Source: Strongylocentrotus purpuratus
Lineage: Eukaryota; Echinodermata; Echinoidea; Camarodonta; Strongylocentrotidae
Direction: 5' to 3'
Assembly (NCBI RefSeq): GCF_000002235.5
Contig: NW_022145615.1
Location: 33,859,594 to 33,923,593 of the forward strand
Length of the DNA stretch: 64,000 nucleotides
Below are positions 1 to 12,999 of this stretch, in pieces. Position numbers and translations under genes: made by a program. Below the pieces are notes generated by a model. That model was not told the origin of the DNA and did no database searches. It saw nothing but the letters and a program-made list of their open reading frames with translations. How positions within the stretch are numbered: the stretch's first letter is position 1; the number at the start of each line of letters is the position of its first letter.

Positions 1-135
1 TATGAAGGCATTTGAAGAGCCAAGCTTTTGAGGGAACATGTCTTAACTGATGTTCTTCCACACTTGCATAATAAGAATGAGTAATGCTCACAAATTATTT
101 TTCACCTCTTCCCAGAACTCAACCTTCTCTTTAAG
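1..135 (+). repeat. Dispersed repeat, partial copy (family R1)
   Basis: This stretch closely matches 33157-33292 (same strand) and, more loosely, the end of 10108-10386. Shared text includes GGGAACATGTCTTA, GATGTTCTTCCACAC and CACCTCTTCCCAGAACT. It is cut by the window edge. No coding capacity or terminal repeats are visible, so the element class is unknown. Confidence 0.75.
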
Positions 136-224
136 AAAGTGATTTGTATGTCATGCATTCATGGAACCTCAAAGACATGTTTCATAATCCTTTTTCTTTG
201 TTTCTTCTTCTTTTTTTCTCTCAG

Positions 225-301
225 ATGCCTCTGGTTGGTGGAGAGGTAAGCTACGAGGGAGAGAGGGACTCTTCCCGGCCAATTACATTGAAAAGATTTG
301 A
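225..301 (+). CDS. Last coding exon of an SH3-domain protein (class I myosin-like C-terminus)
   Basis: A strong acceptor (pyrimidine run then CTCTCAG at 218-224) opens an exon whose frame reads (D)[14 protein letters not shown] then [10 protein letters not shown] and stops at TGA 299-301. This is the second half of an SH3 domain: the WW pair, the RG-x-x-G turn and the ALYDY-partner motif LFPANY that packs against proline-rich ligands. The domain ends exactly at the protein C-terminus. The intron is phase 1 if the first Asp codon is split. Ending in a short EKI tail after NY resembles short-tailed class I myosins (Myo1e/Myo1f type), which terminate in SH3, but cortactin-, drebrin-like- or adaptor-type proteins cannot be excluded from 25 residues. 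Upstream exons lie outside the window. SH3 identity is near certain; the parent protein is inference. Confidence 0.85.
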
Positions 302-1020
302 TGACATCATTCACGACATCATCATAGATAACTCTGCATGTTATCATGCAGTCATCATACTAGTATCTTACATTGTATTTAATACATGGTGGGAATAGAT
401 TTTTATTTGCACTAGCATCTGTGCTTCTTGGCTATTGACATTTGTTCAGACGGCGATTGCTCTTGTTTGAATTCAACAGCAGTATAGGGTTAGGGTTACA
501 AATGCAATCAGGTTTTCGGTCATTAGTATTAGGTATATAGGGTTAGTTTTAAGGTTAGGTATAATATTGGGTCCAGGTTGAAATTAGGAAATGACCACAG
601 CGTAATTGTTGCAGGAGCATGCCTGTGTCATACAACCCTCTTCTGGTATATTTGACAGAGTAATATGCGGTACATAAAATGTAACTTTCGTTGAGGTTGC
701 ATATGTTAGTAGATAGAGTCACAGTGTATGGAATGAGATTTATACCATGCACAAAATCTTGGATCATTACTATGAAATTATCATTTTTTTTAATATCATC
801 TTTTTGCAGCTACACATGCAATTATTAAATCTATATCGTCTGCTCAGAGACAGAAAGGCATAATCTTGTATCTTTACAGTTTAATACGATATTTCCCTTC
901 TGGATTTTTTAAAATAAAAGACTTTTTCTTATTGAATAATTGATGCACTTAGACACTACCAAATTGATTTTCTATATTTCTTTCACATTGTCACAATCAT
1001 GACCAAATAAATGTGCAGTA
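302..1020 (+). other. Probable 3' UTR of the SH3-domain gene
   Basis: AT-rich sequence follows the stop codon. AATAAA hexamers occur at 913-918 and 1006-1011 and could serve for polyadenylation. The true transcript end is not determinable here. Confidence 0.4.
484..640 (+). repeat. Degenerate GGTTAG-rich dispersed repeat
   Basis: The block begins GTATAGGGTTAGGGTT and continues with TTAAGGTTAGG and a TTGGGT...AGGTTGAA segment. The same order of motifs occurs on the opposite strand at 19780-19935, so this is an interspersed family and not a telomere tract. Confidence 0.5.
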
Positions 1021-4000
1021 TAGTTGTATTTTATACACATAGATTGGATTGTGTCAGAGTTATTATATCATATATTGGGTTTTTAAAAGATACATTGTGT
1101 ATGAGTTCTGTTTTTCCTGTTTCAAAGAAACTTTGGCTGGTCCAAGCATGGCAAAGAACTGTTTCACAATGAATATATACTACAACCAAAAATTATAATT
1201 TTTGTTTTTCTGATGTTGATAGTGATAGACATAGTATTGACATTTCCAGTCTTTCATTTCATTTCATTTCAGGATGATTACATTTTAACAAATTACAATG
1301 AATGAAATATTCCAAAGCTTATCATTTGTTAATACCAAAATTTATATCAGCTTTAAAATGAGATACAAATTATTGTTTTTTTTGTTGATTATATTGCAGC
1401 CATTTAGTTTGTGCATTTGTCTATATTCTCATTTTTAAATGAGTTCTTTTTTGCTTTGTTTGTGTTGAATTTACTTATTTTATTTACTTTAATTCAATAC
1501 TTATTATTTCAGTTGAAAAGAGGCTATTACTTGGCAAAATCATGAATACTTCATCAAAGTACCTACCAAATAATGGCCTCCTTTGTAGTTTGGCCAACTC
1601 ATGACAAATGACTGCCAATCTTCATACGAGTTAGGGAATGTCATCTAATGATCATAAGTCATTTGTATGGTGGTCTTTATATCCAGGTTTCAGTGGATAT
1701 GCACTTGCACTTATCTAACTTGAAGCATTGGCTAAAAAATCAATAGATTTAAATCCATATACCTGCAGGGATCCTGTGGTCATGGAAACACCTGGAAAGT
1801 CATGGAAAATGAAGAAGAAATCAAACTCCCAAAGTCATGGGAAGTCATGGAAATTGATATTGGGTGTGGGCTGTGTGTGTGGCTATGGCAGCCTTCCAGT
1901 TTGAATTGACAGTTGGTATTTGTGCACCGCTTGGATGTCGCAAACCATACCAAAATGGTACTTTAAAAAAAATGCAAGAATGGGTCCTGGAAAAATCTTG
2001 GAAAGTCATGAAATTTGGTTCTCAAATTTCTATGGTAACCCAAAAGGCACATTTACCTCTCATTTTGTTCATTAGATGTTTATTATTTCCATTGCTGCAT
2101 AAACAGTGCTTTCACATTCTTACATGTATTGTACCTTCTGATATGAATACACCTTGATCATCTGTATGAAGTGTTTGTGATTGAAAAGGTTTTCGTTTTA
2201 TGTTATCAGTTACAGTTGATGGTTGTTTTTAATCTTAAATATCATGGGCTCTATTCTTCAAATTATGTTTTTTTTTTTTTAATTATATAACATTTGTAAG
2301 AAGTTTGTTCAGTATCATAATAAAATGAAATCAGGCCTCTTTTTGAAATTATTGTAGGCTGTGCAGTGTCTCACTGCAATACATGCACATGACATCCAAA
2401 TTAAAAAAAGATCATTGTTTTCAAAATACTGCCCAGCTTCACATATTATTTTCAATTTGTCATATTTCTTTTCTTTTTGTGTCCATGTAAACTTATGATA
2501 TACTAAATAATCTAAAGAATATTCGTAATGGGGACATGGCTATGATACCAAACTTTTCCAGACATTCACCTCAAATACACCATTTTACAGCAGTGCCAAT
2601 AGAAATATATGTTGGATTAATCCAGTAGATTAATATGTATTCATATATTACTATTGGCAGAGCACAGCACTTGGTAATTGGACCTGGCTTATGAGCAGAA
2701 AATTGGTTTTAGAATGTGACTTTGTGTGAAGGAACAGACATAGAATTATATCTCATGAATCAATGATATAAAATTGTGGTTCGTACATTTAAATCAAGTG
2801 AAAACCTCCAATGAGTTTAAATATCTGATCAGGATGCTTTAGAACTGTATTTAGAAATATGGTACATTATGAATACATATATTTAATCTGTGGTGTGGAT
2901 TTGTTATTGTAAAATTGATCAGCTATAATCATAAATTGATATAATGATTATGGATGTATTTGTTTTGTATGTGATAATTATATTTTGGCATTTGACAAGA
3001 AGAACACATAACTTTTTTTTTCTACATTAGAGGAATTATTTCTGTACAGGTAGGATTTTAATATAACCAATATGAATGAGATATCTATTTTTATTATTTG
3101 TAGCAGAATTAAATAATGGAATGTATTTTTGTGATCTCTTTGTAAATTCTTCTAATTTCAGGAAATGTAAAAGATTAGTATATTGTGCCTTGTAGTATAT
3201 AATATTTTCATATAACATTGTCTTGCTTTGCCTACTTTCAGTTCTAAACATTCCTCTCATTTTCATCTCATGACTTTCAAGAAGAGGAATTTCTATTTTC
3301 TGGAATATGATATTTTTTGTATTTCTCATCATGTAATCATTGTCCAGTTATGTATATTTTAGTCCAGTTTACATGTTTAAGTAGAAAACAGTATTTTGTG
3401 GCAGAAAGGTTTAAATAATTATTCTGAATTATTTATTAAAGCTAATACATACCTGTTAGAATGAGGAAGAGATGAACCACCCCTTATTTGTTCAATACTT
3501 TGTATATATATATATATACTTCTAGAGAGTTCTAGAAAGTCTCGATAAATCCTGACCAAAATCATGGGGTCCGTATATTCTCCATTCCTTTGCACACTGT
3601 AACTGTAGGCACTGTGATAAACATATTTATATAGGATTGTACGCACAATACATTTGATAAGTGCAACAAATATATCCTTGAAAAATACAGTTTACCAACA
3701 TATTTTACCCCGATGGGGAAGCTAATTTGAAATATGTATATAATATAGAAAAATTGAGTCATCTAAATTAAACAGAAATAACTTTGGATTCTAGCGAATT
3801 AGAGAAAGATTTATAGATCATCATTTTGAATGACCTTATGACAAAATGCAGCAGGGCAAGATAGTTTGAACTAAATGTAGGTAGGGGTTTAACTGGACTG
3901 TCTTTCCAGACCAAAAATTGAAAATGACTCGAGAAACTATGTAAGCATTTGGACCGATTATAGCTGTCATGAATGTCATGCTATAGAGATAGACCACACT

Positions 4001-5950
4001 AAATCTATGCCCCGCCAGACAGTGCTTGGACTGATCTTACTGGGAGACCTTAACATCTTCTCCCCTCAATTGCCTGATTAAAGGTTCAAAGATTTTCTCT
4101 TGAGATGTGAAGTTGATGCATGACACAAAATGATCTTAAAGTAAAAAGGTTTATAGGATAGAAGTTGGTGAATGAGTTTTGGCCATGAACTGTGTATGTA
4201 CATTTATATTGATGTGTACTATAGTGAAATGTTGAAGTTATTTTGAGTATGCCTTAGGTGGCATCCTGGATGTATTGAGAGAAAAAAATATATATTTGGT
4301 CTTCTACTCATTCTTGCTTTGTTTGTAATTTGGTGACACTTTGATGTGTTTACTTCTGCATAAAAGGACTCTAGTAGAATATAATGTGATTGTGATTTTA
4401 TTTGCAACATTGACTTATGGTTACACTAGCTTTATGATCATTGACACAAATAATTATTGCTAAAAGTGGTATTTTATTGTAATATTTCAAATGCAAATTC
4501 CTTTATGCAATAATTTGAATAGTGAATTTGAAAATGTAATTATGCTATAATTATGTTAAAGGTATGTAGTCTTTCATGAAGATGAACAGAAATTATGTGG
4601 TCTTCATGATCTCTTTGAATCTATCGCAATGAGTAGAGGCAATACTAGGTAGTTTTATGCGAAATGTCTCTTTTCTGTATCTATTTTTCTAGCCTTAAAA
4701 GAATATTAAAGATTGTTTTCATCAGTGAATATTGCTCCCGTTTCATCTTTACATTTTTTTTAAACACAAGTGGGGATGATGATGAGTATGTCGAGTATTA
4801 AGACATTTAAATTGCAGTTGATTTATGAAAGAGCAGTTGTAATGATGCCACAGACGGGAGGAAAGTCACAGACTTCAGATAGTATATTGTTATATCGGAT
4901 AAGACTCGGATTCAGTCATGTGAAAATGTGATAGAACAAACCTAGTAAAATTATGAGGTTAATTATTTTGTTGTTTAATTTTTCAATGGAGAATGGAGAC
5001 ATTGAATAAGTTGTAAGTTTTCTTGTTCCATGAATATAAATATTCCTGAAGGATGATCATTTTCGTTACCATGATCATCATCACCATCTTTCTTATCGAT
5101 TTGGTCTTGAAACGTCAAGATACCTTAAGAATTACACCTTTTCACTAAATTACTTTCCGTAACCAACATGGTCTTTTGCCGATGGTAATGCCATGCCGAG
5201 GCCCAAACCTTGTCCTTCCTATCTCAGCCAAGCGTACAAACCGCTCGTCTACGACATCTCATGTCCTTTATCATATTACTACAAAAAATTGACCTTACGA
5301 TCATGATTGATATATAATTACGAGGAAGTAAGGCAGGACACAATTTTATTCAAATTTACTTTCCATTTTGGTCTGTCATGCCGCTCCATGTTTTTACTGG
5401 TGTGGGTTTTATGGTGCGCTTTTTACATCTATCACCAAGCGAAGCTTTATCTCATCTCGTCATAAATTCTTCGCTTTATCGCTGTGCTGCAACCCGCGAG
5501 TGTCTGTCATTATTTCGTGCGATTCGTCGGTATCTATCTCTCCGCCTCGGAAACTCGAACAAACTTTCTGCATGTGATTGTACATGCTTTTTATGTTTCT
5601 TTGTAACATGAAGTGTGAAATATCACAGGATTAAAGGGTATTTCAAACGGATTATGTCATTCTTTATGCTTTTCTTTCGACATGAATGTTTAAAGGAAGA
5701 AACACTTCAACAAACCGAGGCGCCATATTACATATTCGTTAAGTTTAAAAAAAAATTAGCGGCCCAGTTTATCACCCTGCTTTCAAACACCATGGCCTTT
5801 TCATAAAACGACATAACAGAAGTTTGCCAAAAAAAAATAAATGTGCAGAGGGAAGATTGGATGAAGACAATGTGAAGAAAAGAAGAGGCACGAAGCATAT
5901 TAATAGGACAGCCAGGTGGCAGAGACTGTGGCAGAGACAAGATAGTGGAA
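1021..5950. other. AT-rich intergenic or UTR sequence, no gene seen
   Basis: No open frame longer than about 100 codons and no recognisable protein motif was found on either strand. Short frames near 1864-2157 and 5368-5611 lack coding character. The first overlaps a repeat. Confidence 0.5.
1777..2035 (+). repeat. GTCATGGAAA-type dispersed repeat
   Basis: The stretch repeatedly carries GTCATGGAAA / AAAGTCATGGAA variants (1781-1860 and again near 1990-2010) around a short GC-richer core. The composition is typical of an interspersed repeat. No second copy was found in the window, so this rests on internal repetition only. Confidence 0.35.
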
Positions 5951-5960
5951 AGAAAGAAAT

Positions 5961-6246
5961 TGGGTGTGTGTGTGTGTTGGCGTGTGTGTAAGCGTGTTTG
6001 TGCGTGTGAACCAGAGAGACGGATTAGGAAGATAGATAAAAAGAACGGTGTGTGGGGACGTAGGTGAGTATGTGTGTGATATTGAATGGAAAAAAATACC
6101 CCAACAAATATGTGAATGAGAGAGGAGAGAGAGGGGAGAGACGAAAATTGGGAGAGAGAGAGAGATAAGGGGTGTGTGTGATTGAGTGCGCGTTAGAGAG
6201 GGAGAGAGAGAGAGTGGATGTGTGTGGGTGTGCGTGTGTGTGTGTT
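5961..6246. repeat. Compound (TG)n / (GA)n microsatellite
   Basis: Alternating tracts of TG dinucleotides (5963-6003, 6170-6183, 6219-6246) and GA dinucleotides (6118-6167, 6196-6214). The open frames read across it are low-complexity artefacts. Confidence 0.9.
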
Positions 6247-6554
6247 TGTATCGTAGGGCTCCGTTGAATAAAGCAGACATACAGAGATCTCTAAACGTGA
6301 CTGATTACTTAAAATAAATGTTAACAAAAATCTGAACGAGAATAATTGACCTCGATGTGAAGGTTTACAAAATCAATGGTTAATTAACAAGGGTAACACA
6401 AATAATCAGCTTGCTGAACAGAGAGGGTGAAAATCACATGTGACCAGAATCAATCTGGTTAACTTGGTTGAATTTCGGGAGATTTCGGGGGAATATCGTG
6501 GATATACGGATGCTTCCAAAAACAAAATCGAACAACAACTGATGTAGCACGGAA

Positions 6555-6611
6555 TGACGTCATTACCGGCACTCTCTGAGTGATCTCGTCCTCGCACAGG
6601 TACTTATATAT
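6555..6611 (+). promoter_or_regulatory. Candidate RNA polymerase II promoter: CRE plus TATA
   Basis: A perfect palindromic cAMP-response element TGACGTCA lies at 6555-6562. A TATA-like TTATATATG lies at 6604-6612, followed by the GC-rich block CGCGCCG. Position and spacing (about 45 bp) fit a proximal CRE and a core TATA box driving + strand transcription, with a start expected near 6635. An ATG follows at 6658 but its frame closes after 30 codons, and other frames downstream run into a GA microsatellite. No gene can be assigned. Confidence 0.35.
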
Positions 6612-6850
6612 GCGCGCCGTTTTCTCCCAAAATTTAATCTCAACAATTTAATCAGGATGAAACATTCCTTGTTCGCCATGATTTGCAAAATTCGTTGCAT
6701 CTTTCCACAAAGCAGGCTCTGCCTGGCTGCGAGGGATCATACTCGCTGATCTATGAGCGAATCAGCTTTCTCATCACAGTCGGAAAAGTCGTGGAGATTT
6801 ATGAAACAGCTTTCTACCTCGGCTTCTACCTGTACTCAGGAACGTATACT

Positions 6851-6891
6851 ACAGACAGAGATAGAGATAGAGAGAGAGAGAGAGAGAGAGA
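6851..6891. repeat. (GA)n microsatellite
   Basis: ACAGACAGAGATAGAGATAG leads into an uninterrupted GA run, then a G-rich segment. Confidence 0.9.
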
Positions 6892-6899
6892 AGGGGGAG

Positions 6900-8530
6900 G
6901 GGGCTGGAATGGTCGAATTTTCTGTCGGCAAATATTTTAAAATATGCAAAAGTTAAAGACAACTGTGGTAAAAGTTTGGTAAATACAAGCGTTTGATCTG
7001 AGACGCCATAACAAACTATATTCATATAAAAACAAAACATAACTTAACAAACTCCAAGATTTCTAATATATATTTCATTTTGGGAAAGGACCCTTTATTA
7101 TTAATTTCCGTTAATCCCTATATCATATCGGTTATCTTTTAGTTCATACTTTTAATGCATTTCCATTAACAAATTATAAATTCATCACCAAATGATTGAA
7201 AACGACGATTTAAAGGTACCTTTTAGAAAGTGAATTACCCAATATATTTATCTTAATATAAGTTAATAGAAAATCGAAGTAGATCCAAGCAAATAATAAA
7301 TGAATAATAATTTAAAAATCATTAATTAATTGGATAGTGATACATAAATGATGACAATTGAAAAAAAATCCTACTAAAAAAAAAGGTGATTCTATTATAC
7401 ATAACATTTATTGTCATGTTCCCTTTTCTTTCAGATGTGCCGCTATAGGTCTTACCCATACTTTTTAAATTCCTGCGAGTATATAAATTTAATCTCGATG
7501 AAACTAATGATAGATAAAATCATTTAAACTAACAAAGTGATAACTTGTTACTGTTATCTACTTAAATCCTTTAGAATTTACGCAGATTCATATCTGTAGA
7601 TTATTTTGCTTACTATCATTTACATTATTTTCAACGATATTCCCCCCAAAAGCAGAACTCCCAAATGACAACAAGCTAGAACTAACACGTGGATTTATTT
7701 CACTTCAGATTATAATGCCATAATTTCTCTAGATATAATCATATAAGTGCTAATTCTCAAATTCTAAAAAGCTTCATTGTGAATAAGATCATCCCGGTTT
7801 CTTATCGTGGAATAAGGACTTGACTTCGTTATCAGGCGTGTATTGTCTTCTCTTTCTTGGCTCAAAACAAGAGGGGATAACCGCTCCATCAGCATACGAG
7901 CCAAAAATATCTTGGTTGAAATCTTGATTCTTGCTTGATCTGATCCCGTTTATCCATCACGTTCAGTTGATAAGTCTGCTGTCAATAAACCCAGAAATCC
8001 CTCTCAGAAACTGATTTCCACAGATTTGAAGTCTTCCTTTTATCTCGGAATTTGTCATTTAAGTGAGCAGCCAAAAACTGAACGGGAAAGGAAAATTAAG
8101 GGGCATTTGGGACCCCCCCCCCTATTTTAAAAGCTTTTAGGTATATCAGGGTGGTAATGTGTTGAGAAGTTAAATAGATTAAGGTAATTTAACATAATTT
8201 ACCTTATTCGAAATCATATCTTACGATGTTTAATGAATACAAAAACAAAATGATTTTCACATCTTCTGTTATTTGACCAGAAAGTGTAAAACAACAAGTC
8301 TTTCACTTACACTGCCGAAGTTGACTTTCGTTGAAGTCAAAATCATATATTTTTGTGTGTGATTAAACATTATATTTTCAATTTCCTTTTGGAATATTTA
8401 TCAATTATGTCTGTTTTCTTTTAAATCTTATTAAGAAACAGTCATTCTCGCAAGTGGATGTTTTTAACGATCCACCTTGATGCTCAATAAGGCACATCGA
8501 TCTATGAGTTTTAGCGAAATAAACACCCTT
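6900..8530. other. AT-rich sequence, no gene seen
   Basis: No coding frame, splice-bounded exon or RNA motif could be supported. A C-homopolymer sits near 8113-8122. Confidence 0.5.
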
Positions 8531-8859
8531 TTATCAGACTTGGATGTATAAACTTTTAACTATTTACTTTATCAAACTTGGATGTATAAACTTTTAACTA
8601 TTTACTTTATCAAACTTGGATGTATAAACTTACTATTTACCTTATCAAACTTGGATGTATAAACTTTTAACTATTTACCTTATCAAACTTGGATGTATAA
8701 ACTTTTAACTATTTACCTTATTAAACTTGGATGTATAAACTTTTAACTATTACCTTATCAAACTTGGATGTATAAACTTTTAACTATTTACCTTATCAAA
8801 CTTGGATGTATAAACTTTTAACTATTTACCTTATCAAACTTGGATGTATAAACTTTTAA
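8531..8859. repeat. 38-bp minisatellite, about nine units
   Basis: Head-to-tail copies of a unit that contains CAAACTTGGATGTATAAAC and TTTTAACTATTTACC. The first unit has CAGACTTGG; later units differ by TTTACT/TTTACC and by small deletions (the third lacks TTTA, another reads ACTATTACC). Units are contiguous with no unique spacers, so it is a tandem satellite and not a CRISPR array. Confidence 0.95.
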
Positions 8860-10107
8860 GGAAATGAAGAAGCAGGGCCTTTACATTATTGCATTAGAAG
8901 TTATTTTCTTGTTCCAGGATGAATAATAGCTCAATTACAGACTTGCATAAATTTCATGACAATGGGGATGAAAGATTATGAATTTCAGTAAGAGAAACTG
9001 AAAAATACTGCAAAAGAAATTAATTTTGAAGGAAAGAAATTTTATTTGTGTCATTTCATCCACGGATATTATGGTGTTGCCAGAAGCGATTACTTGAGGT
9101 CAAATCGCGGATGGCTGACCTAGTCTAGATCGTGAACTGGCTCAAAAAAGAGTATCCCAACAAAGTTTAATGACTCATAACGGGGCTCAGCTAGGATGAA
9201 AATAACCAAAGACCCTGGTGAAAGTTTGCATTGTGAGAATATCCATGTCATGTCTGCCCAAGATTGATAATGAAGTCAAATAAGGTTAACGGCAACAGGG
9301 GTAATAAACTATTGTACACTCACTTTTAATCAGCTTTTAACCATTCAATTGTGAAGTGGGCCCTACCATGGAAATTATTCTCTGTTAATCAAGTAACGGG
9401 ATGAAAAAGCGTTTCAGAAAGCGGTAGGGGTGACTAAGAATCCTGTCAAATTGTTTAACATTATGCTATTACTATAGATTTTTGTGAATTTAAATGCGTT
9501 TAACATTGGTTGGCGAATATAATCACTAAAAAATTGATAACAAATTATCATGACAAATTAATGACTGTAGGTCTACCGCGATAACTATACATGTACCAGT
9601 GAAGGGACGAAAGTGTTTCCAAATGAACTTCAAATTCATTGCGATTTATGACAGATAGAAGAAAAAACGATTGAGGTTTGAAAGTCTTAGAGAGATCCTG
9701 ATTTACATCAATTAATAAACGAATCAACAACAGCAGAAATATTACCTCATCGTCATCACCAGCTAAGTATAGAAATAATAATGGTACGCCGCTGGCCTTA
9801 TTTCTTTTTGATAAAGATATGATACGTGTGTATTGATGCTTTCAGTGGCTCTCATCTATCGCTGATATAGAGTTATTATCACCCTCCAGACAGTTGTAAA
9901 TTAGCGGTAGACATTTTAATAGTGTCGATGGCATTCCCAGCTACAGGACACGTGAATCTTTCCGACTGTTTTTTCTTGTTTAAAGATACAGTTGAGTTCT
10001 AGTCAAGCGATTACATTGCAAATAAAACTGTCAGGAGGCAATTGGGAAATTTAGGTTGATTATGAAGTCTACGTAAAAAGTGGTGTATACTCTGAGGTTG
10101 GAAGGAT

Positions 10108-10386
10108 CAACATGATAAGGAATTGACTCACTTTTGCTCACGATCACATGCACTGCACATAAAAATGTGTATATGGGACTACAAACACGTGTAGAATGAA
10201 AGTCTGGTCCAACTTGTTCAGCTGTTTCTCGTCATATTTAGAATATGAGGGGATTTGAAGAGCAAAACCTTTTCAGGGGACAATTCAACTATAACTAAGA
10301 TAATCTTCCGAATCGACATACAGAGAATGAGAAAGCTCAAAAGTTATTTTAATTTCATCTTTACCAAAACTCAACCTTCTCTTTAA
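10108..10386 (+). repeat. Dispersed repeat, diverged copy (family R1)
   Basis: Aligns with 33026-33292: shared order of ATGATAAG-AATT, GCACTGxACA, TATTTAGAATATxA, GGxATTTGAAGAGCAA and AACTxAACCTTCTCTTTAA. It is markedly more diverged than the copy at 1-135. Confidence 0.6.
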
Positions 10387-11100
10387 TAACACCTGTATCT
10401 TCCCGTGCTCCTTTTGTGAGGAATAGAGGAGGAACCCGCCATTTCTTACACCTCGGCGGATAAAGGGGCAAACGTTAACCCTCCAGGGAAATTAGGGCGT
10501 CTTCCGGACCAATTAGAGGCTTCCCATCGTCCCGTCTGTAGTTCTAGACCAAGAAGTGGGAGAGTCAAGCGGTTTCAGAAGACGACGAGGATTCAAGAAA
10601 TCCATAACATTCTCACTTTGGACATACATGGTAATGTCAAAGTGTTTGAACTCACTAAAAAGCTGAAGTAAAATCATACCTATTTATTAAAAAACGAATC
10701 AAGTCATTACTAGTATCTGCTGAGTAATTCATGGGATTTGAGCAAACTGTTCATAAATTCTGCCATATGTTTTTATTCATTTTTGGCTGGAAGTTTGTTT
10801 TACAGACTTTTAGTTGTCCATCTCTAAAAGTGACATTATGGTGTGAAAATGAAAAGAGAAAAAAGAAAAATATATATAATTATGAAGCGTAAAGACGGGT
10901 ATGGTTGGGTCTTAGGTCGACCTAACCAACGACCCATGGAGCGCTCTATTCTGAACAGTGTCTTCCGAATGGTGACATTAATGAATGGGCGACCAAAAAC
11001 GTGAATAATAATTGTACTTAATTATCGGTATATACCAACGTCTGTATTGGCCCAATTGCATACACCATGTAGTTTTTTGTGTTTTTCCGTAAGAGATGCG

Positions 11101-11212
11101 ATGCACACACAAATACACTTTTTCTCGCACACACCCACACTTCCCCTTCCTCCCAAACATCATCCACACACACGCACAGCGGCACACGCACACACACGCA
11201 CACACGCACATG
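11101..11212. repeat. (CA)n-rich microsatellite
   Basis: ACACACAC-type tracts interrupted by CCTTCC and CGCA variants. Open frames on both strands here are composition artefacts. Confidence 0.85.
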
Positions 11213-12489
11213 ATGTGAATGTGAAAGTGGGATAACCTTACCGGACAAGGAGGTAATCATTGACAAAAGGAAACTATAATGTTAGCTCTGTATGTTTGTC
11301 AGTCATGGACCTCAGGGAGTCATCATAATGGTAATTAAATCAATTTATAAAGCGCCGCTACTATATTATACTCTACTGCGCTGTGATAAAAACAAAACTC
11401 TTAATAGCGCTTCTGTACAGACACATAATACAACAATATTCAATGGTACTGCCTTTAGAAATAAAATAGTAAAAATAACGGACTATAAGGATGTGGGCTT
11501 GTAGACTGATTTTATAGACTTTTTTCGATTGGTTTAACATTATTTATGCGATGACGGGCCAAAGATGAAATAAGACAACTTGATTAACAATAATTTTACA
11601 GATTTCCATTGAGTACAATGAAAAAGATCCGTGTATCGTATAATGTACCAATAGGGGTGAACAAAAGAAATTTAAAAGTGACAACCTATCCAACAATAGT
11701 GGAGTTGCAGACCGAAAGTTTAATAGTGTGTGTGGGAGGGGTGGGGGTGCTCACCCCTCTTGTTGTGTTCAAAATCATAACTATGACCTAAGTCAATCTC
11801 TCAACTTCACCATTATCGTTATTTTGGAAAGACATGAATCGCTTGCCATCTAACAATTCCTAGTAAAAGCACACAGGCTTTAATGAGCGATAGTCATCAA
11901 AGCCGATGGAATTTGCCCATGTGATGTGGATTAAAACGAGGGGTTTTAGTGGTTAAGCAGCTGATTTTGAAGGGATTGTTAGAGATTTACTGACGCCACG
12001 CCTATGTGATATAATGGACATAACAACGACCGATTAAGAGCTTTCATAAGATATTGACTCTGATAAAAACACGAGAAGACCTTCCACTACAAGGAAGGTG
12101 ACTAATGTCACTTTGGATCAGTCGTAAGACAAACAAAATCGCTAAATGCCTTCTTCCGACCATTTATAATAAAAATATTTCAAACAACACATCAATTCAT
12201 AAGCCAGCTACATGGACAGAAAACAAACAGAAATAAGAGATTAAATTGTGTCAAAGTTTGCCAAAATCTTGCACAAATAGGTTTTCACATGCCATTTTCA
12301 ATGCAAAGTTCTTTTGTGAAGCGTGTATAGATTTATGTAATCAATGTATTATTATTTCAAAGCATATTACTTCTACTTTATAAAGAGTAAAAAAAAATAT
12401 TTATACAGCTCATAGTTTGTTCACAATAACCATTTATTTTGAGGTTTCTTTTTTCTGAGACGCACTGTATATCGTTTATATTTTTTCTC

Positions 12490-12999
12490 TTAAAGGTACT
12501 ATGTCCAATTTGCAGGCCAAACAAAAATGAAAATGTTGAATTCCAATGGCATTTGAAATATAATACTAATTTAGAACTTCCCTAAAAAAAGTGGTCTTAA
12601 AAATGTCTTTAAGTGGAAAAAAATAACGACTATTAGTTGTCGAATCGACTTAAGTGATACCAATACAGTGCCGAAAGTTCGTACGTTTTGTGCTGCGCAA
12701 AGATTCAACCAGTTTAATTTTGGCCATTACAAGAAGTGGGTTATTGATGTAGACAAATGCTCATGTACCCTTTTCGGCTCATTTTATGTATGCTATTACC
12801 AAAGAAAAGAAGCCAGTCAGTCACTCATTAGTGTCTAACAGTGAAGTCTAGCAAACAAACGGGTTTCCTTGCATAATTTGAATATTAGGACACTGCTAAC
12901 GTTTGAATTTCACAGATGGGACATACATGACATATTCATAATACCTGCAAAGTTCTACAGAATTTGATGTTGGCTTCAAAAGGGACATAGTATCTTTAA
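12490..12999. mobile_element. MITE with TTAA flanks
   Basis: Inverted ends: left TTAAAGGTACTATGTCC (12490-12506), right GGGACATAGTATCTTTAA (12982-12999). The outermost TTAA on both sides could be a piggyBac-type target-site duplication, leaving AGGTACTATGTCC...GGACATAGTATCT as terminal repeats. About 510 bp, no coding capacity. A second TTAA-flanked element with AGGGATC ends lies at 55554-55938. Confidence 0.7.

Larger units (their letters stand above)
8860..12489. other. Sequence without a recognisable gene
   Basis: Apart from the repeat copy at 10108-10386 and the CA tract near 11.1 kb, nothing can be identified. The stretch 10400-10620 is GC-richer than its surroundings but carries no supported exon. 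Confidence 0.45.

Noticed and set aside
484..560. Telomere-like GGGTTAGGGTT text, also at 19795-19865 on the other strand
   Set aside because: Units are degenerate, short and embedded in a motif order shared by both loci. This is a dispersed repeat and not an interstitial telomere array.
1864..2157. 97-codon plus-strand frame
   Set aside because: Lies in a GTCATGGAAA-type repeat and shows no conserved motif.
5368..5611. Two overlapping frames of about 70-77 codons in slightly GC-richer DNA
   Set aside because: No domain, no splice context and no homologous copy; coding status unsupported.
5900..6280. 126-codon minus-strand frame rich in His-Thr repeats
   Set aside because: Translation of (CA)n and (CT)n microsatellites.
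8531..8859. Regular repeat spacing reminiscent of a CRISPR array
   Set aside because: Units are contiguous without unique spacers, there are no cas genes, and the genome is clearly eukaryotic.
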